A DNA stretch of 34,801 nt, taken from assembly GCA_007123985.1 (NCBI GenBank), contig SLGA01000176.1:1-34801 (forward strand). The letters are read 5' to 3'. A model generated the notes under the pieces. That model was given only the letters and a program-made list of their open reading frames with translations, was not told the origin of the DNA and ran no database searches. The position numbers were made by a program, and so were the translations under genes. This stretch comes from Balneolaceae bacterium (GTDB taxonomy: Bacteria > Bacteroidota > Rhodothermia > Balneolales > Balneolaceae). Shown one piece after another: positions 33,578 to 34,801 of this stretch; the first letter of the stretch is position 1; the number at the start of each line of letters is the position of its first letter.

Positions 33578-33835
33578 ATGGATGGAAATACAATTGTAGG
33601 ACTATTAGCAGGTTTCTGCACAACCGTAGCTTTCTTGCCGCAAGCCATTAAAACATGGCGTACAAAATCAGCCAAAGATCTATCACTTGGCATGTATTCA
33701 ATCTTTTGTACCGGTGTAGTATTATGGCTGATTTATGGAATTCTCATATCCGATTTGCCAATTATTTTAACCAACATGGCTTCCTTAACTTTGGCATTCA
33801 GTATTCTCTATTTTAAACTCAGTTTTAAAAATTAG
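33578..33835 (+). CDS. SemiSWEET sugar transporter (MtN3/saliva family, PQ-loop)
   Basis: The product has ~85 aa from ATG 33578, the length usual for SemiSWEETs; the track's TTG start ten codons upstream adds a polar leader and is less likely. It has three helices with the PQ-loop hallmark AFLPQAIKTWRTKSAKDLSLGMY, then GVVLWLIYGI and a last helix. SemiSWEETs work as dimers and let sucrose or other sugars pass down their gradient. It lies between cca (30 nt) and ispE (8 nt) on the same strand, so these probably share a transcript, though the three functions are not obviously related. Confidence 0.9.
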   Translation: MDGNTIVGLLAGFCTTVAFLPQAIKTWRTKSAKDLSLGMYSIFCTGVVLWLIYGILISDLPIILTNMASLTLAFSILYFKLSFKN

Positions 33836-33843
33836 AATAACTT

Positions 33844-34710
33844 ATGACCTGGATTGCCAATTCGAATGCAAAAATAAATCTTGGATTGCACATCCTTGAG
33901 CGTCTTCCAACAGGATATCACCGTATAGAAACCGGGTTCTGCTTCATCGAATGGAGCGATCGCTTCGAGGTGAAAGAATCCGAAAATTATCAGCTTCGCA
34001 TGTCGGAAGAAAATATTCCCACGGACAACCGCAATCTGATTACAAAAGCTTATCATGCTTTCGAAAGATATGTTGGATTAAAAAACCACTATGCATTTAG
34101 CATCACAAAGAACATTCCTGCAGGAGCAGGTCTTGGCGGTGGCAGCAGCAACGCTGCATTAACATTCCGCATTTTAAACAAACTTGAAAAAACCGGTTTG
34201 AGCAGTGAAGATTTGATCGATCTTAGCAGAGATCTTGGCGCTGATATTCCCTTTTTCATAAAAGGAGAACCCGGAATAGGTACCGGAGTTGGCCAGGATA
34301 TTGAACCGCTGGATATTCAGCCCGATGCATGGATCTTAACCATCTACCCGGGATTTGAATCATCAACTGCAGAAGCCTACCAAAGATGCAGGCCAAACCC
34401 CAGCCCCGACTTTTCAATCAAAGGGGTGCTTACTGAAGAGGAAACGGACCAATGGCAGTACCTTTTGCAAAACGATCTTGAGCCGGCTGTAATCGCATCC
34501 TACGAAATGATTGGGAACATAAAGGACCAACTTATTGATTTTGGAGCTCTTTACGCCTGTATGAGCGGAAGCGGTTCTTCAATTTTTGGCCTTTTTGAGC
34601 AGGATTTTGTTGCAATTAATGCGTATGAGTCGTTTCATAAGCTTGGGTTTGCCACAAATTTAACAAGACCCGGCTTTAAACCGGACATGGGCATTTACAG
34701 AAAAGACTAA
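33844..34710 (+). CDS. ispE: 4-diphosphocytidyl-2-C-methyl-D-erythritol kinase
   Basis: This 288-aa GHMP kinase has the IspE pattern: NAKINLGLHILERLPTGYHRIETGF at the N-terminus, the ATP-binding glycine loop PAGAGLGGGSSNAA (~97-110), GADIPFFIKG and the C-terminal MSGSGSSIFGLF. It phosphorylates CDP-methylerythritol in the MEP route to isoprenoids. IspE is shorter than typical mevalonate kinases and has the 'ADIPFF' motif, which separates it from them. It follows semiSWEET by 8 nt. The next gene starts 24 nt after its stop on the same strand. Confidence 0.94.
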   Translation: MTWIANSNAKINLGLHILERLPTGYHRIETGFCFIEWSDRFEVKESENYQLRMSEENIPTDNRNLITKAYHAFERYVGLKNHYAFSITKNIPAGAGLGGGSSNAALTFRILNKLEKTGLSSEDLIDLSRDLGADIPFFIKGEPGIGTGVGQDIEPLDIQPDAWILTIYPGFESSTAEAYQRCRPNPSPDFSIKGVLTEEETDQWQYLLQNDLEPAVIASYEMIGNIKDQLIDFGALYACMSGSGSSIFGLFEQDFVAINAYESFHKLGFATNLTRPGFKPDMGIYRKD

Positions 34711-34734
34711 TTTCTACCACACACTAAATATATT

Positions 34735-34801
34735 ATGAGTAACAAAAAAGTAATCAATCCGCGCGCCGGAATGGACGTGGATTCTTTCAGAGAAGACATC
34801 A
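34735..34801 (+). CDS. Start of an unidentified protein (partial at window end)
   Basis: An ATG at 34735, 24 nt after ispE, opens a frame that runs to the window edge without a stop. The 22 visible residues begin MSNKKVINPRAGMD and end in VDSFREDI, too short to recognise. The close spacing suggests it belongs to the ispE transcript. Confidence 0.5.
   Translation, partial: MSNKKVINPRAGMDVDSFREDI

Overview
The window is a 34.8 kb piece of a bacterial chromosome, gene-dense on both strands, with no insertion sequence, prophage, CRISPR array, rRNA or recognisable tRNA. Several traits point to the Bacteroidota/Balneolota/Rhodothermota area, most likely a marine Balneolota-like organism. SecA is long (1128 aa) with a large acidic insert. 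Several intergenic regions carry the TAnnTTTG -7 promoter element of that group. Shine-Dalgarno sequences are weak, TTG/GTG starts are frequent (hemN, yidC, cca, murF-like, 2H phosphoesterase), and the nos cluster resembles clade II. This assignment is inferred from gene content; no 16S rRNA is present.

Region 1 (1-7313, + strand) is an anaerobic-respiration and heme block: the 3' end of nosL, then nosD-nosF-nosY (maturation of nitrous oxide reductase), heme A synthase (ctaA/COX15), an unrecognised polytopic protein with a HAHSH motif, an Rrf2 regulator with three cysteines, and hemN. Copper-site assembly, heme supply and an Fe-S type regulator are therefore adjacent. nosZ itself lies outside the window.

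Region 2 (7480-12811) holds a secreted RMDN-like TPR protein (+). Facing it is a tight minus-strand cluster: VTC-type polyphosphate polymerase, DUF4956 membrane protein and HlyD-type membrane fusion protein. Upstream of that are an HdeD-like membrane protein and an M24 aminopeptidase. The VTC-DUF4956-HlyD trio is the best candidate for an under-described system, possibly making polyphosphate and moving it across the envelope.

Region 3 (12901-20008) is the protein-export and RNase P block: rpmH, rnpA (overlapping rpmH) and yidC on the minus strand, followed by an orphan HsdR_N-like nuclease-fold protein. secA is divergent on the plus strand. yidD is missing from its usual place.

Region 4 (20037-24836, minus) is histidine and glutamate catabolism: hutI, a CaCA-family cation antiporter and hutG, preceded by glutamate dehydrogenase. 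Together these would take imidazolonepropionate to glutamate and then to 2-oxoglutarate. A strong intrinsic terminator between gdh and hutI has its T-tract on the strand opposite to both genes.

Region 5 (24911-34801) is mixed housekeeping: a 2H phosphoesterase, a GlsB/YeaQ-like membrane protein, dinB, a small PPGH-motif lipoprotein, a membrane-anchored MurF-like ligase, a sugar nucleotidyltransferase, an orphan lipoprotein, an OmpA-type lipoprotein, CCA-adding enzyme, a SemiSWEET, ispE and the first codons of an unidentified gene. No gene-free stretch exceeds 300 bases. The longest are rpmH/secA (267 nt), murF-like/nucleotidyltransferase (211 nt), lipoprotein/ompA (203 nt) and VTC/hdeD (170 nt).
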